From Anaerocolumna jejuensis DSM 15929 (GTDB lineage: Bacteria; Bacillota; Clostridia; Lachnospirales; Lachnospiraceae), in NCBI RefSeq assembly GCF_900142215.1, contig NZ_FRAC01000041.1:1-50347 (forward strand): 50,347 nt of DNA. The letters run 5' to 3'. Below the pieces are notes generated by a model. That model was not told where the DNA came from. It worked only from the letters and a program-made list of their open reading frames with translations, and did no database searches. Below are positions 24,508 through 33,467 of the stretch, in pieces. Within the stretch, counting starts at the first letter, position 1. The number at the start of each line of letters is the position of its first letter. A program made the position numbers and the translations under genes.

Positions 24508-24903
24508 TTATTTATTTCCTTTGTGTGAATTACCGGTCTTTACAGTACCAATTTTACCGGTATTAGTTGTTGTCTTGCCTGTTTTTGCAGGGGTAGTCTT
24601 ACCTGTTTTCACAGTAGTTTTTCCAGTATTTGAAGTAGTGGTCTTACCGGTTTTTACAGTAGTTTTGCCTGTAGCTGTCTTGTCAGTTTTTACAGTACTG
24701 ATTTTGCCTGCTTTTTCTGTAGCAGCTTTCACTACTTTACCAGTGTTTGCCTTATCTGTCTTTACTGTGTTCGTCTGGGTGCTTACTACCTTCTTAGTGT
24801 TATTTGCTGCAGTCTGGGCAGCCTGTGTGGGAACGGCTATAATCCCTGTTAAGAGCATGGCAACTACACATACTGATGTGAAAAGCTTGAATGATTTCTT
24901 CAT
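24508..24903 (-). CDS. Secreted Lys/Thr-rich repeat protein
   Basis: 131 residues with a clear Sec signal peptide (about 1-29, KK, hydrophobic core, PTQAA cleavage area). The rest is low complexity, built from TGKTT and VKTGKTT modules, with almost no acidic or aromatic residues and a strong positive charge. No LPXTG anchor or cell-wall-binding domain is visible, so it is probably released or held by charge on the wall. GGGAG precedes the start. It is divergent from a response regulator/histidine kinase pair. No known family can be named. Confidence 0.85.
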   Translation of the reverse strand: MKKSFKLFTSVCVVAMLLTGIIAVPTQAAQTAANNTKKVVSTQTNTVKTDKANTGKVVKAATEKAGKISTVKTDKTATGKTTVKTGKTTTSNTGKTTVKTGKTTPAKTGKTTTNTGKIGTVKTGNSHKGNK

Positions 24904-25110
24904 AATAATTTCTCCCTTCTATGATCGAAATTCTTTTATTGAGAGGACTCAGGCCTGCTATCCGGTACCTGGTTTCCTTCTCTGCTTCAGAGTATACTCC
25001 CTTTCCTTTACGCGTTTCAAAGGTCAAACTGCGGCAAATCTGTGGCAGCTATTTCTTTTGCAAACAGGACATGATAGAATATACAAAACAGCCGAAAGGA
25101 TGATTTATAG

Positions 25111-25824
25111 ATGGAAAAGAAACGGATTTACCTGGCAGATGACGAACAGTCCATAAGAGATTTAATACAGCTTTTTCTGGCTGCGGAAGGGTTTGATGTG
25201 CTGACTTTTCCAGATGGGGATAAGCTGCTGGCTGCCTTCGACAAAAGCCCTGCGGATATGGTCATCCTGGACATTATGATGCCCGGAACAGACGGCCTGG
25301 TGCTATGCAGTGAAATCAGAAAAAGAAGTAATACACTGATTATTATTGTATCCGCCAGAGACAGTGAAACCGACCGTATAGCAGGAATAACTCTTGGCTC
25401 CGATGATTACCTGACAAAGCCCTTCTCACCCATGGAGCTGGTGACCAGGGTAAAAGCTCTTTTTCGAAGAATGGACCTTGACAAGGGGAACTATAACGGA
25501 GAAATCTGCACCTTGGGAAATCTTAAAATTGATGTCAATAAGCGGGAAACTTCCATTGATGGAAAGCCTCTCGAGGCTACACCTACGGAATTCGCCCTTA
25601 TGGTCTATCTCCTGGAAAGGAAGGAAAAGGCTGTTTCAAGAGAAGAGCTATTAAAACATGTATGGAAATTTGATTTTGATGCAGATACCAGAGCTACTGA
25701 TGATGTTATAAAGAGACTTCGCAAGAAATTAACAATGGCAAAGGCCAATGTCAAAATTCAATCCGTCTGGGGCTTTGGCTTCCGTCTGGAACTGGGAGAT
25801 ATTAATGAAGAGTATAAAAAGTAA
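25111..25824 (+). CDS. OmpR/PhoB family response regulator
   Basis: Two-component response regulator, 237 residues. Receiver domain about 5-118 with the acidic pair Asp10/Asp11, phosphoacceptor Asp54 (VILDIMMPGTDG) and conserved Lys in YLTKPFSP. C-terminal winged HTH about 135-230 with TPTEFALMVYLLE and a DVIKRLRKKL recognition region. AAAGGA is about 11 bases before the start. Its end overlaps the kinase gene by 20 bases. A likely target is the divergent secreted protein gene. Confidence 0.95.
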   Translation: MEKKRIYLADDEQSIRDLIQLFLAAEGFDVLTFPDGDKLLAAFDKSPADMVILDIMMPGTDGLVLCSEIRKRSNTLIIIVSARDSETDRIAGITLGSDDYLTKPFSPMELVTRVKALFRRMDLDKGNYNGEICTLGNLKIDVNKRETSIDGKPLEATPTEFALMVYLLERKEKAVSREELLKHVWKFDFDADTRATDDVIKRLRKKLTMAKANVKIQSVWGFGFRLELGDINEEYKK

Positions 25825-27196
25825 GATTAGAAGGCCTTTTCTCCTTCTGCTGATACTTATTCCCCTGATCACGCTGCTTTTGTTTAATCTCTCCCTTCGG
25901 ATCTACGTCAATGCGGCTGCCAGAAGTGAATTAAAAGCGACAATTAATGCAGTGGAAAAGGCAATAAAGAGCGAATTGGAAACAGACGGCGGGAAACCCT
26001 CAGAAAAAAAGGCCTTAAGCATGGCCCGGAATATTTTAATGGCACTTAAATCCTCCCATTTCTCCCCGGGAATGGAATTTTACTTGTTAAATCAGGATGC
26101 AAGGCCTGTTTTTCCGGCAAAAATAAGACTTACCCCTTCTCAGATGGCCTATCTGAATGTTATATCCAACAGATTTCAGCAAATGAAACAGGGGACAGTC
26201 TATTCCATACCTGTGAAAGGGAAAAAATATCTGACTATCGCCTATTCCATGAACAACGATGATTTAAGCAACCTTACGGCAGTGTTTGCTCTTCCCACAG
26301 ACCGTATTAACAACTATCTTAATGCAGTCAACCTTATCCTCTTTGCTATAATACTCCTTGGTATGCTGACAGCCATCTATTTTTCCGAAAAGATAGCAGC
26401 TCATATCACGGTACCGGTAGCAGGGCTTGGCAGGCTCTCTTTGCAGATAGGACAGGGGGATTTTGACGTCAGCCGCTTTTCGGTACCTCAGGACACCCTG
26501 GAATTCAAACAGCTTTATGAAAGCATCTGTCTGATGGCCGGAAAACTGGAGGCCAATGACAGAAACCAGAAGACTTTTTTGCAAAATGCCTCCCATGAGT
26601 TAAGAACACCTCTTATGTCCATCCAGGGATATGCAGAAGGCATCCAAAGCGGAATCTTTCCTGATGCAAAAGAAGCGGCGCAAATTATCAGACGTGAAAG
26701 CATCCGCCTGAATGAATTGGTAAGTGAGCTTCTGACCCTGTCCAGATATGAAAGCGGTATCTACAAGCCCCTGTGGGAAGAGATTAATCTCTGCCACCTG
26801 CTAAAGGATTATTCCCAGCGTCTTATGGGCTTTGCCTCCAAATCCGGCAGAAGCTTATCACTTCACCTTCCTGAATACGATGTAATCGTAAAGACAGATG
26901 ACAACCTTCTTTCCCAGGCAGTTATGAATATTGCTTCCAATTGCCTGCGCTATGCCAAAAAGGAAGTCACCGTCACCCTTGAGAAAACAGAAGATAAGGT
27001 ATTCCTTCGGATATCCGATGACGGAGAGGGGATACCCTCCGATGACCTTCCCTATATCTTTGACCGCTTTTATAAAGGAAAGGGCGGAAATTTCGGCCTG
27101 GGACTTGCCATTGCCAAATCTGCCGCAGAGCTGTTAGATGGAGAAATTGCGGCTTATAACAAGGAAAGCGGAGCTGTGTTTGAGATTTCCTTTTAA
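25805..27196 (+). CDS. Sensor histidine kinase
   Basis: Membrane sensor kinase, 463 residues. TM1 about 11-32, an extracytoplasmic domain of about 140 residues, TM2 about 173-193, HAMP, then HisKA with phosphoacceptor His264 in NASHELRTPLMS. The HATPase has its N box near NIASNCLRYAKKE, DDGEGIP and GLGLAIAKS. The Met at 25805 is chosen because GGGAG precedes it and TM1 follows a basic stretch; a frame 19 codons longer lies inside the response regulator. The extracytoplasmic domain shows no cysteine pair or known ligand fold I can name. Confidence 0.94.
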   Translation: MKSIKSKIRRPFLLLLILIPLITLLLFNLSLRIYVNAAARSELKATINAVEKAIKSELETDGGKPSEKKALSMARNILMALKSSHFSPGMEFYLLNQDARPVFPAKIRLTPSQMAYLNVISNRFQQMKQGTVYSIPVKGKKYLTIAYSMNNDDLSNLTAVFALPTDRINNYLNAVNLILFAIILLGMLTAIYFSEKIAAHITVPVAGLGRLSLQIGQGDFDVSRFSVPQDTLEFKQLYESICLMAGKLEANDRNQKTFLQNASHELRTPLMSIQGYAEGIQSGIFPDAKEAAQIIRRESIRLNELVSELLTLSRYESGIYKPLWEEINLCHLLKDYSQRLMGFASKSGRSLSLHLPEYDVIVKTDDNLLSQAVMNIASNCLRYAKKEVTVTLEKTEDKVFLRISDDGEGIPSDDLPYIFDRFYKGKGGNFGLGLAIAKSAAELLDGEIAAYNKESGAVFEISF

Positions 27197-27233
27197 TAGA
27201 TTGAATACATAGGGCAAAAGTCAAAATACCAGT

Positions 27234-27289
27234 CCTTGCATAAATTTCACTTAATTCCGCACCTGATATTAAGCGAATTTTATGCAAGG
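27234..27289. terminator. Large hairpin between convergent genes
   Basis: Arms of about 23 bases starting CCTTGCATAAA and ending TTTTATGCAAGG, with a few mismatches and a short loop, between the kinase stop (27196) and the hypE stop (27295). No strong T-run flanks it, so it may be a Rho-independent-like or RNA-protecting element for both transcripts. Confidence 0.6.
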
Positions 27290-27294
27290 CAATA

Positions 27295-28272
27295 TTAGCA
27301 GATTCTTGGAAGCCCTTCCCCGTATAATACATCTATAACACGGCTCCCTCCAAAAGACGTTGTCATCACAACCTTTGAACCTGCCTGTATGCTGCCGATT
27401 ACTGCAGCATTTTCACCGTATCTGGATTCTTTCATTATCTGGAGGGCTCTTGGGGCATCTTGTTCTGCAACAACAGCAATGAGCTTTCCTTCGTTTGCCA
27501 TATAAAGAGGGTCTAGGCCTAATATCTCGCAGAATCCCCTTACCTGGGTGCTGATGGGAAGTGACTTTTCCTCTATTTCTACTTTGCAGGAAGAGGAAGC
27601 GGACACTTCATTCAGAACCGTGGCAAGTCCGCCTCTGGTCACATCCCGCATACAGTGAAGATCAATTCCTGCTGCTATCAGATTTCCTACAATGTCCTTC
27701 AGAGGTGCACAATCACTCTTAATATCATTTTCTATTTCCATCCGGTGTGACATAATAGCCGAATGGTGTTCTCCCAGGTTACCGGACAGGAGAAGGACAT
27801 CTCCTTCCCGGCAGGCAGAGATGCTGATTCCCTCTCTTACAATCTCACCAATCCCGGCAGTATTGATGTAGATACCGCCTTTTCCTTCGATCACCTTGGT
27901 ATCTCCTGCTACAATTTCTACCCCTGCTTCCTTTGCCGCTGCCGCCATAGAGGCGGCTATCCGCTCCAGCTCATTAAGGTCTGCTCCTTCCTCAATGATA
28001 AAGCCGGCCGTTAAGTATTTGGGATTGGCTCCCATCATAAGAAGGTCGTTGACCGTACCGCAGACTGCAACCTTCCCGATATCTCCTCCCTTAAAAAACA
28101 TGGGAGTTACCACAAAAGAATCCGTTGTAAAGGCAATCCTTTCTTTCACGGTAAGAACCGCACTATCCTCCATCTTTTGCAATACCGGATTGGAGAAATG
28201 CTTGACAAAGACTTCATTTATCAGGCTTGTGGTCTGCTTGCCGCCGCTTCCGTAGGACATATCAATATGCAT
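27295..28272 (-). CDS. hypE: [NiFe] hydrogenase maturation protein HypE
   Basis: Dehydrates the HypF-delivered carbamoyl group on its C-terminal cysteine to a thiocyanate, the source of the Fe-CN ligands. 325 residues ending in PRIC, with the essential Cys at the last position. N-terminal GSGGKQTTSLINE and ATP-binding DSFVVTP and GDIGKVAVCGTVNDLLMMGA are typical of the HypE/PurM superfamily. Last of the ech-hyp cluster, separated from hypD by 219 bases, so it may have its own promoter. Confidence 0.97.
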   Translation of the reverse strand: MHIDMSYGSGGKQTTSLINEVFVKHFSNPVLQKMEDSAVLTVKERIAFTTDSFVVTPMFFKGGDIGKVAVCGTVNDLLMMGANPKYLTAGFIIEEGADLNELERIAASMAAAAKEAGVEIVAGDTKVIEGKGGIYINTAGIGEIVREGISISACREGDVLLLSGNLGEHHSAIMSHRMEIENDIKSDCAPLKDIVGNLIAAGIDLHCMRDVTRGGLATVLNEVSASSSCKVEIEEKSLPISTQVRGFCEILGLDPLYMANEGKLIAVVAEQDAPRALQIMKESRYGENAAVIGSIQAGSKVVMTTSFGGSRVIDVLYGEGLPRIC

Positions 28273-28348
28273 ATCTGAACCTTCTTTCCTGTTCGTTTAT
28301 CTAAATAGCTTACTATATAATTGCTTTATTTTTGCAAAAACTTATCCG

Positions 28349-28420
28349 TTCTAATTGCTTTCCTTCTAATTACCAGCATTCTGTAATTACTTATCTGCCA
28401 TATTGTATTCTTCTAATTAC
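28349..28420 (-). repeat. Short imperfect repeats upstream of hypE
   Basis: TTCTAATTRC-like elements at 28349, 28364 and 28411, with a related TCTGTAATTAC at 28380. They are AT-rich and lie in the only sizeable gap among hypFCDE. They could be a regulatory array or random. Confidence 0.45.
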
Positions 28421-28491
28421 TAGCTTTCTATGATTAACTTTCTTCCTGAGTATTCCCATATATGTCCAAGCTATGAACCACGGTTTACCCC

Positions 28492-29529
28492 CTACCTGTT
28501 CTTATACCAGATTCCGCAGGCTCCTTCTGACGATACCATGCAAGGCCCCAATGCATCCATCGGAGTGCAGCGTTTGCCAAAGGCAGGGCACTCAGTGGGA
28601 TTTATTCTTCCCAGTATGACATCCGTGCAACGGCAGCCTTTCGGAAGGCTTTCTTCTGCAAAAGCCTCTTCACTGCCGGCATCATATTTTAAGAACTCTT
28701 CCTTCAGCCTGAGTCCTGAACCAGGTATGGTGCCGATTCCCCTCCAATAAGCATCACAGGGCTCAAAATACTTCATGATAGCACCGTAAGCCTTCTGGTT
28801 GCCTTCTTCCTTTACCGAACTGGTATACAGATTCTTCATCCGGTATTCCTTAGCCTCTATCTGAGTTACTATCTCATAAATGGAAGCCAGGATATGTTCT
28901 CCTTCAAAGCCCGTTACCACAAAGGGCTTCTGATACCGCTTAGCCAGGGGCTCATATACCTTACTGCCGATAATCACACTTACATGTCCCGGGCACAAAA
29001 ACCCGTCAATCTCTTCCTTCTCGCAGAGAAAGTCAAGGGCCGGAATCATAGTCTTTACAGAGGTAAGAAGCTTCAAATTCCTTATTCCCGCCTTTTCCAT
29101 CTCCTCTAAAAGAATGGCATAAAGAGGCGTAGTGGTTTCAAAGCCCACTGCCGCAAAGATATAGTTTATCTGGGGATTTTCCCTGGCAAGGGCAAGGGAC
29201 TGCAAGGGAGAATACAGGTATCTTACCTGCCCTCCAAGTGCTTTTGCCTGGGTCAGGGAATACTTATTCCCCCTTACCTTCATCATATCACCAAAGGTAA
29301 GCACCTGGTAATTTTCCTTCATTGAATATTCCACCAGCTTATCGATAAAGGCCGAAGGGGTTACGCACACCGGGCAGCCGGGCCCTGATATCAGCTTTAT
29401 CTCTGCCGGCAGCATGGAACGGATTCCTGCTTTAAATATGCTTGCGGTATGGGTACCGCAAACCTCCATAATCTTAATGTTTCGTCCTTTATAGCTTTTA
29501 AGCTTCGACCTTACCTGCTCCAGTGTCAT
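28492..29529 (-). CDS. hypD: [NiFe] hydrogenase maturation protein HypD
   Basis: Iron-sulfur scaffold protein that with HypC assembles the Fe(CN)2CO group. 345 residues. MEVCGTHT near 21-28 and GPGCPVCVTP near 69-78 carry the thiol-active and iron-binding cysteines; further C-terminal cysteines (CRCTDV, GKRCTPMDALGPC) bind the [4Fe-4S] cluster. It overlaps the hypC end by 32 bases, with GAGG nine bases before its ATG. Confidence 0.97.
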   Translation of the reverse strand: MTLEQVRSKLKSYKGRNIKIMEVCGTHTASIFKAGIRSMLPAEIKLISGPGCPVCVTPSAFIDKLVEYSMKENYQVLTFGDMMKVRGNKYSLTQAKALGGQVRYLYSPLQSLALARENPQINYIFAAVGFETTTPLYAILLEEMEKAGIRNLKLLTSVKTMIPALDFLCEKEEIDGFLCPGHVSVIIGSKVYEPLAKRYQKPFVVTGFEGEHILASIYEIVTQIEAKEYRMKNLYTSSVKEEGNQKAYGAIMKYFEPCDAYWRGIGTIPGSGLRLKEEFLKYDAGSEEAFAEESLPKGCRCTDVILGRINPTECPAFGKRCTPMDALGPCMVSSEGACGIWYKNR

Positions 29530-29746
29530 TTCTTATAACCTCATCCAATTCTGCAAAAATATCAATCATTTCCTGTGCCTGATCCGTCTGTACCACTTCT
29601 ATGGCAAAGCCCGCATGGATAAGAATATAGTCGCCCAGTTTGGCATCCACCAGACTGATATTTGCCTCAAATATATTCCCCATGATGTCGGCTTTGGCAG
29701 TGTCACCATGAATCTCAATTATTTTCCCCGGTATTGCTACGCACAT
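29498..29746 (-). CDS. hypC: [NiFe] hydrogenase maturation chaperone HypC
   Basis: Chaperone carrying the iron centre between HypD and the large subunit, 82 residues. It begins MCVAIPGKI, and the essential Cys2 fixes the start at 29746; a frame three codons longer is rejected because Cys2 must follow the initiator Met. AAGGTG is upstream. It overlaps hypF by 32 bases and hypD by 32 bases. Confidence 0.97.
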   Translation of the reverse strand: MCVAIPGKIIEIHGDTAKADIMGNIFEANISLVDAKLGDYILIHAGFAIEVVQTDQAQEMIDIFAELDEVIRNDTGAGKVEA

Positions 29747-32030
29747 ATTCTTCACACCTTTCTAATCCAATGAAGGTCTGTCCCAGACTGATACAGCCGT
29801 CTCCCGGCGGAACAGCTTCATTGCGGTAAACACAGAAACCATTTTCCGTTAATAATTCCGTGACTTTTTCTAAAAGCAGAGTATTTGCAAATACTCCGCC
29901 GCTTAGGGCTATGTCATTTATATTCTGCTTCTCCTTTATTTCCTTGCACAGGTAAAGAACGGCCTCCGAAACAGCATAGTGAAAGCCAAGAGCCAGAGCC
30001 CCTGTCTCCTTTCGTTCTTTCAGCCGCACCAGGCCCAAAAACAAAGGCGCCGGGTCCAAACGGTACATACCCTCTTCTATTCTTATTCCAAATTCCAGAC
30101 CGGCCGGCTCAATGCCGTTTATGAGAGCCTTTCTTGCCTCCTGCTCCAGTAAAATAGCCGCTTCAGCTTCATACCGGCTCTCCCTGCAGATGCCAAGAAG
30201 GGCGGATACTCCGTCAAAGAGCCTTCCCATGCTGGAAGTAAGATAGGTATTGGTGCCTGACTTCAGAGCTGCCTTGATAAGAGGCGTCCTCTCATCCTGC
30301 ATTTCCTTTTCCAGTCCTTCCTGTAACAGATAACAAAGAGCAAGCTTCCTGGCATCCTTTAAGGAAGCGTCCCCTCCTATCAGGGAAGTATAGCGTAAAT
30401 GGCCTGCCCTTGTAAAGCTGCCGCCTTCGCAGATTAAAAACTCACCACCCCAGACGTTCCCGTCTGTGCCATAGCCTGTACCGTCAAAGGCAATCCCAAG
30501 GACTTTTCCCTTCAGGTTGTGCTCCGCCATAACAGAAGCAATATGGGCATGGTGGTGCTGCACCTGCAGCAGGGGAAGGTCCAGGCTTTTGGCAAATCCC
30601 CGGGAGAAATAACCGGGATGCAGGTCACAGACTGCAAGTTCCGGTTCCACTGCCAGAAGCTTCTTTAAGTCCTTATAGGAATTCTCGTATTCCTTTAGAA
30701 TATCATATTCCTCCAAATCCCCAAAATACTGGGAGATTACTGCCCTGCCCTCTTGATAAAGGCAAAAGGCTGCTTTCAGGTCTCCGCCGGCAGAAAAAAT
30801 GCAGGGTCCTTTCTTCTCCAGTATAAGCGGCAGGGGTACATATCCCCTGCTTCTTCGAAGCATCTGGGGTCCTCCCAGGGTCACTTTCATGACGGAGTCA
30901 TCTACTGAGCGGAGAATCTTTCTCCTGTGATACAAAACTCCCTCCAGATATTCGCTTTCTACAGACAGCATCTCCTCATCCCGCCTTATAATTGGCTTGC
31001 CCGATAAATTGGCGCTGGTCATAACAAGTGGTCCGAGTTCTTTGGTTAAAAGCAATTGTATGGACGTATAGGGGAGAAAGGTTCCAAGATACATGCTCTC
31101 CTTACTGACCTCTTCTGCCATCCTGCGTTCCTTTTCATAAAGCAGTATGATGGGTTTCGCCTTGCTGGCAAGAAGCTTTTCTTCCTCCGGCGAAACCTCT
31201 GCAAATTCCTTTACCGTATGAATATCCGGAAAGCAGAGGGCAAAGGGCTTCTTCTCCCTTCCCTTTAAAAGTCTAAGCCTTTTTACCGTTTCAGAGGAAA
31301 AGGGCGTGCAGACATAATGATACCCGCCAATTCCTTTGACAGCGATAATTCCGCCCTTCTTCAGTACATCCACCGCCTTTTCAAAGGCTTCTTCCCGCTT
31401 TCTGCTGCCGTTCCCACCTTTGCCGTCCTCCCACAAAAGATAAGGTCCGCAGTCCTTGCAGGAAATGGTCTCCGCATGAAAACGCCTGTCCCCGGGAGCA
31501 GTATACTCCCCCTCACAAGCACCGCACATGTGAAATTCACTCATGACCGTGGTCTGCCTGTCATAGGGCATCTGCTCCAATATGGTATAGCGGGGACCGC
31601 AGGCCGCACAGCTGATAAAGGGATGACGATATCTCCTGTTCCCCTCTTCCAGTACTTCCCCTGCGCATTTATCGCAAAGTCCGATATCAGGAGTCAGAGA
31701 AAAGGCATGGAGGCTTTCCTCACTGGCTCTTATGATAAAGCCTTCTTCCTGTCCTTCCCTTATAAATCTCTCCTCCGTGATATCTTCCTCTTCTATGGCA
31801 TGGATTTCATAATCCTTCCCTTCCTCGTCCCTAAGCTCCTCCATAAAGGCATGAAGAGCATCTTTCGGAGCCTTGGCTATGATTTCTACTATTCCGCCCA
31901 GGTTGCATACACTTCCTGCTACCTTATGACGAACTGCCAGAGAATATACAAAAGGGCGGAAACCCACCCCTTGCACCAGCCCATATATCAGGTAACCTTT
32001 TATAATGTTTTCATTTTTCCCTTTATCCAC
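29715..32030 (-). CDS. hypF: Carbamoyltransferase HypF
   Basis: Makes the carbamoyl donor for the cyanide ligands from carbamoyl phosphate and ATP. 771 residues with an acylphosphatase domain (about 10-100, GLVQGVGFRPFVYS), two zinc-finger-like repeats (CDKCAGEVL, CAACGPRY, CGACEGEY, CKDCGP), a YrdC-like domain (GGIIAVKGIGGYHYVC to MTSANLSGKP), and a Kae1-like domain with VQHHHAHIASVMAEH and AFDGTGYGTDGNVWGGE. It overlaps hypB by 31 bases. Confidence 0.97.
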   Translation of the reverse strand: MDKGKNENIIKGYLIYGLVQGVGFRPFVYSLAVRHKVAGSVCNLGGIVEIIAKAPKDALHAFMEELRDEEGKDYEIHAIEEEDITEERFIREGQEEGFIIRASEESLHAFSLTPDIGLCDKCAGEVLEEGNRRYRHPFISCAACGPRYTILEQMPYDRQTTVMSEFHMCGACEGEYTAPGDRRFHAETISCKDCGPYLLWEDGKGGNGSRKREEAFEKAVDVLKKGGIIAVKGIGGYHYVCTPFSSETVKRLRLLKGREKKPFALCFPDIHTVKEFAEVSPEEEKLLASKAKPIILLYEKERRMAEEVSKESMYLGTFLPYTSIQLLLTKELGPLVMTSANLSGKPIIRRDEEMLSVESEYLEGVLYHRRKILRSVDDSVMKVTLGGPQMLRRSRGYVPLPLILEKKGPCIFSAGGDLKAAFCLYQEGRAVISQYFGDLEEYDILKEYENSYKDLKKLLAVEPELAVCDLHPGYFSRGFAKSLDLPLLQVQHHHAHIASVMAEHNLKGKVLGIAFDGTGYGTDGNVWGGEFLICEGGSFTRAGHLRYTSLIGGDASLKDARKLALCYLLQEGLEKEMQDERTPLIKAALKSGTNTYLTSSMGRLFDGVSALLGICRESRYEAEAAILLEQEARKALINGIEPAGLEFGIRIEEGMYRLDPAPLFLGLVRLKERKETGALALGFHYAVSEAVLYLCKEIKEKQNINDIALSGGVFANTLLLEKVTELLTENGFCVYRNEAVPPGDGCISLGQTFIGLERCEEYVRSNTGENN

Positions 32031-32659
32031 TCTATTACTTCCTCATAGCCTTCTCCGCTCTTTGCAGATACCTTGATAACGGGAGCGGTTTTATTCTGAG
32101 CACGGACACCTTTTAAGAAAAATTCCTCATCAAAATCCACATAGGGTATCAGGTCACATTTATTCAACAGAATAATATCTGCCTTTTCAAAGGCCAGGGG
32201 ATATTTATAGGGCTTATCACTGCCTTCTGTCACAGTTGAAATCAGCATTTTCACATGCTCCCCAATCTGGAACTCTGCCGGGCACACAAGGTTACCGATA
32301 TTTTCTATAAAAAGCACACCGGGCTTAAGAGTTAATTCTCCCGCCGCTTTCTCAATAAGAGGAGAATCCAAATGGCAGGCACCGCCCGTATTAATCTGGA
32401 TAGCCTCGACCCCCATGGACTGCAAAAGCCTGGTATCAAAGTCTGCTTCAATATCTCCCTCGATTACATAGGAGGTGATGCCGGAAAGTCCCCCGATTAT
32501 CTTTACCAGAGAGGAGGTCTTGCCCACACCGGGCGCTCCCATCACATTTATGGCAAAGATTCCTTTTTGGGTAAAGCTATCCTTAGTCTGAGCCGCAACT
32601 TCGTCATTTTTATCGTAAACGGCTTCCATAATCTCAATTTCTTTCGTTTCTTCCATCAT
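32000..32659 (-). CDS. hypB: Hydrogenase nickel incorporation GTPase HypB
   Basis: GTPase delivering nickel to the hydrogenase large subunit, 219 residues. P-loop GAPGVGKTSS at 41-50, metal-binding Cys95-His96 in GGACHLDSP, and the guanine motif NKCDLIPY. It lacks both the N-terminal CxxCGC nickel site and a His-rich stretch, so it is the short form that depends on HypA for metal. Start is an ATGATG pair with GGCGG upstream. 99 bases separate it from hypA. Confidence 0.96.
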   Translation of the reverse strand: MMEETKEIEIMEAVYDKNDEVAAQTKDSFTQKGIFAINVMGAPGVGKTSSLVKIIGGLSGITSYVIEGDIEADFDTRLLQSMGVEAIQINTGGACHLDSPLIEKAAGELTLKPGVLFIENIGNLVCPAEFQIGEHVKMLISTVTEGSDKPYKYPLAFEKADIILLNKCDLIPYVDFDEEFFLKGVRAQNKTAPVIKVSAKSGEGYEEVIEWIKGKMKTL

Positions 32660-32758
32660 AATACCGCCTTTCTTTATTTTCTATTCAAATACAATGGGTG
32701 CTGCCAGAATACCGCAAGCCCGGGTACAATCCCAGGGACCAGTAAACCAGCCGCACCT

Positions 32759-33100
32759 CTATGAAATTTCAATGGATTTTAAGTAAAATTCCTTTCCAAT
32801 CTCTGTAGGCTCTCCCTCTCCTCCGCAATCCGGACATTCAAAGGAAAAGGGGCGCCTTTCAAAGTATTCTCCGCAGGAGGTACACTTTAATTTCGGCTTT
32901 ACTCTCTCAATATTAAGCTTTGCCTTCTCACAAAGGGTACCTTCTGCAATGATATCAAAGTACAGGTTAATGGACTCTCCCACATAACCGGAGTAATCTC
33001 CTACTACCAGATTAATGGTCCTGACACAGCCTGCCCCCTGCTCTTTCGCATATTTTTCAGCCATTTCAATAATGTGCTGGGTTATAGGATACTCATGCAT
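32759..33100 (-). CDS. hypA: Hydrogenase nickel incorporation protein HypA
   Basis: Nickel metallochaperone, 113 residues. It begins MHE, and the nickel ligand His2 fixes the start at 33100; an in-frame upstream extension is rejected. The structural zinc site has Cys73, Cys76, Cys89 and Cys92. It overlaps the end of the ferredoxin subunit gene by eight bases, which ties the maturation genes to the hydrogenase genes. Confidence 0.96.
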   Translation of the reverse strand: MHEYPITQHIIEMAEKYAKEQGAGCVRTINLVVGDYSGYVGESINLYFDIIAEGTLCEKAKLNIERVKPKLKCTSCGEYFERRPFSFECPDCGGEGEPTEIGKEFYLKSIEIS

Positions 33101-33431
33101 TGGTAAACTTATCCTTTGACTCACCGTAGGACGGTGCCGTATAGTGATTGTCAATGGACAGGCACTTCTTGGGGCATACCTCGCTGCAATAGCCGCACTG
33201 GATGCACTTTAACCTGTCAATTCCCCAGGATGCGGAAGCCTTATCAACCTGGATTGCTCCCGTAGGGCAGCGTCTTTGACACATACCGCAATAAATACAC
33301 TGGGGCATGTCAATCTCTATCTTTCCCCTGGTACGCTCATATTTCTCCTTTTCCTTTAAGGGGTAAAGGGTCGTATAAGGACCGTGAAATAAGCTTTTAA
33401 ACAGGGTTTTTGACATATTAAGTATGGCCAT
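33093..33431 (-). CDS. echF: Ech hydrogenase ferredoxin-type subunit (EchF)
   Basis: Polyferredoxin-like subunit related to NuoI, 112 residues. Two [4Fe-4S] sites: Cys45, 48, 51, 55 and Cys76, 79, 82, 86, each in CxxCxxCxxxCP form. It passes electrons from reduced ferredoxin to the small subunit. The Met at 33431 has GGAG eight bases upstream; an in-frame GTG three codons earlier is less likely. Confidence 0.95.
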   Translation of the reverse strand: MAILNMSKTLFKSLFHGPYTTLYPLKEKEKYERTRGKIEIDMPQCIYCGMCQRRCPTGAIQVDKASASWGIDRLKCIQCGYCSEVCPKKCLSIDNHYTAPSYGESKDKFTNA

Positions 33432-33467
33432 AAGTTTCACTCCATTCTAGTTTGTTTCCTTCCTGTC

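Noticed and set aside
6854..27246. Identical 13-mer CCTTGCATAAATT in the hairpins at 6854 and 27234, considered as a dispersed element
   Set aside because: In a window of this size many 13-base matches are expected by chance, and the flanks do not extend the match.
31317..32048. 243-codon open frame antisense to hypF
   Set aside because: It lies fully within hypF and the hypB end, has no ribosome site or recognisable domain, and hypF is certain.
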